Below are positions 63,374 through 64,000 of a stretch of DNA of 64,000 nucleotides, piece after piece (position 1 is the stretch's first letter; every line of letters starts with the position of its first letter). The translations under genes and the position numbers were made by a program. The notes beneath the pieces are model-generated. The model was not told where the DNA came from, made no database searches, and saw only the letters and a list, made by a program, of their open reading frames with translations. Origin of the DNA: Pseudomonadota bacterium (GTDB lineage: Bacteria; Pseudomonadota; Gammaproteobacteria; Xanthomonadales; Rhodanobacteraceae); assembly GCA_021805685.1 (NCBI GenBank), contig JAJZET010000235.1, positions 73,516 to 137,515 of the forward strand, in the 5' to 3' direction.

Positions 63374-63486
63374 TCCCTTTTCCATCAAGGGTTTGCGTCG
63401 AGTTTTCGGTTAACGCACAATTAACGCCAATCCGTGATTGCCATCGCCCGAATGGCTGTCATGACAACCACACTTCCGAGGAATGC

Positions 63487-64000
63487 ATGAACGAACCCGA
63501 GCAGGCGTTGGCCTTGATCGCACGAGGCGCCGACGAAATCATCAAGCCGGAAGATTTGCTGGAGCGCCTGAAGAGCGGTCGTCCATTGCGCGTCAAGGCG
63601 GGCTTTGACCCGACCGCCCCCGACCTGCACCTCGGCCACACCGTGCTGCTGAACAAGATGCGCCAGTTCCAGGACCTGGGGCACCAGGTGATTTTCCTGA
63701 TCGGAGACTTCACCGGCATGATCGGCGACCCCACCGGCAAGAACGCCACGCGCAAGCCGCTCACCCGCGAGGATGTGCTGCGCAATGCCGAGACCTACGC
63801 CGCGCAGGTCTACAAGGTGCTCGACCGCGAACGCACCGAGGTTCGCTTCAATTCCGAGTGGTTCGGCAAGATGAGCGCGGCCGACATGATCAAGCTCGCC
63901 GCACAGCACACCGTGGCGCGCATGCTGGAGCGCGACGACTTCGCCAAGCGCTATGCCGCGCAGCAGCCGATCGCGATCCACGAGTTCATGTATCCCTTGA
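63487..64000 (+). CDS. tyrS: Tyrosyl-tRNA synthetase (3' truncated by window)
   Basis: [54 protein letters not shown]. Confidence 0.96.
   Translation, partial: MNEPEQALALIARGADEIIKPEDLLERLKSGRPLRVKAGFDPTAPDLHLGHTVLLNKMRQFQDLGHQVIFLIGDFTGMIGDPTGKNATRKPLTREDVLRNAETYAAQVYKVLDRERTEVRFNSEWFGKMSAADMIKLAAQHTVARMLERDDFAKRYAAQQPIAIHEFMYPL

Overview
The window is a GC-rich chromosomal segment. Gene content and order suggest a xanthomonad gammaproteobacterium of the Rhodanobacter/Dyella type (inferred, not tested). It is about 90% coding with mostly housekeeping genes: exbB-exbD-exbD, pdxJ, fbp, phhA/lrp, argS, radC, coaBC, dut, algC-like, pyrE, xth, ampG-like, anmK, M23 peptidase and tyrS. Accessory modules are: an acetate-switch locus (CrbS/CrbR-like two-component system, acs, DcaP-like porin, satP); a ParB-like/SulP/DUF885 coupled run; a RES-Xre toxin-antitoxin pair coupled to an SGNH hydrolase; a lower-GC orphan membrane gene; a MarR/EmrAB/NodT efflux operon; an HTH(MmyB-like)/small-ORF divergent pair; and a DsrE/diheme cytochrome/TsdA-like thiosulfate dehydrogenase locus. 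The non-coding signals I consider most worth follow-up are a candidate sRNA of three C-rich-loop hairpins ending in a strong intrinsic terminator (about 51.32-51.44 kb), tandem MarR-type operators upstream of the efflux operon, a nested palindrome between acs and the porin, and several strong intergenic palindromes. I found no tRNA, rRNA, CRISPR array, prophage or transposase. All functional calls come from reading motifs by eye; no database search was run.
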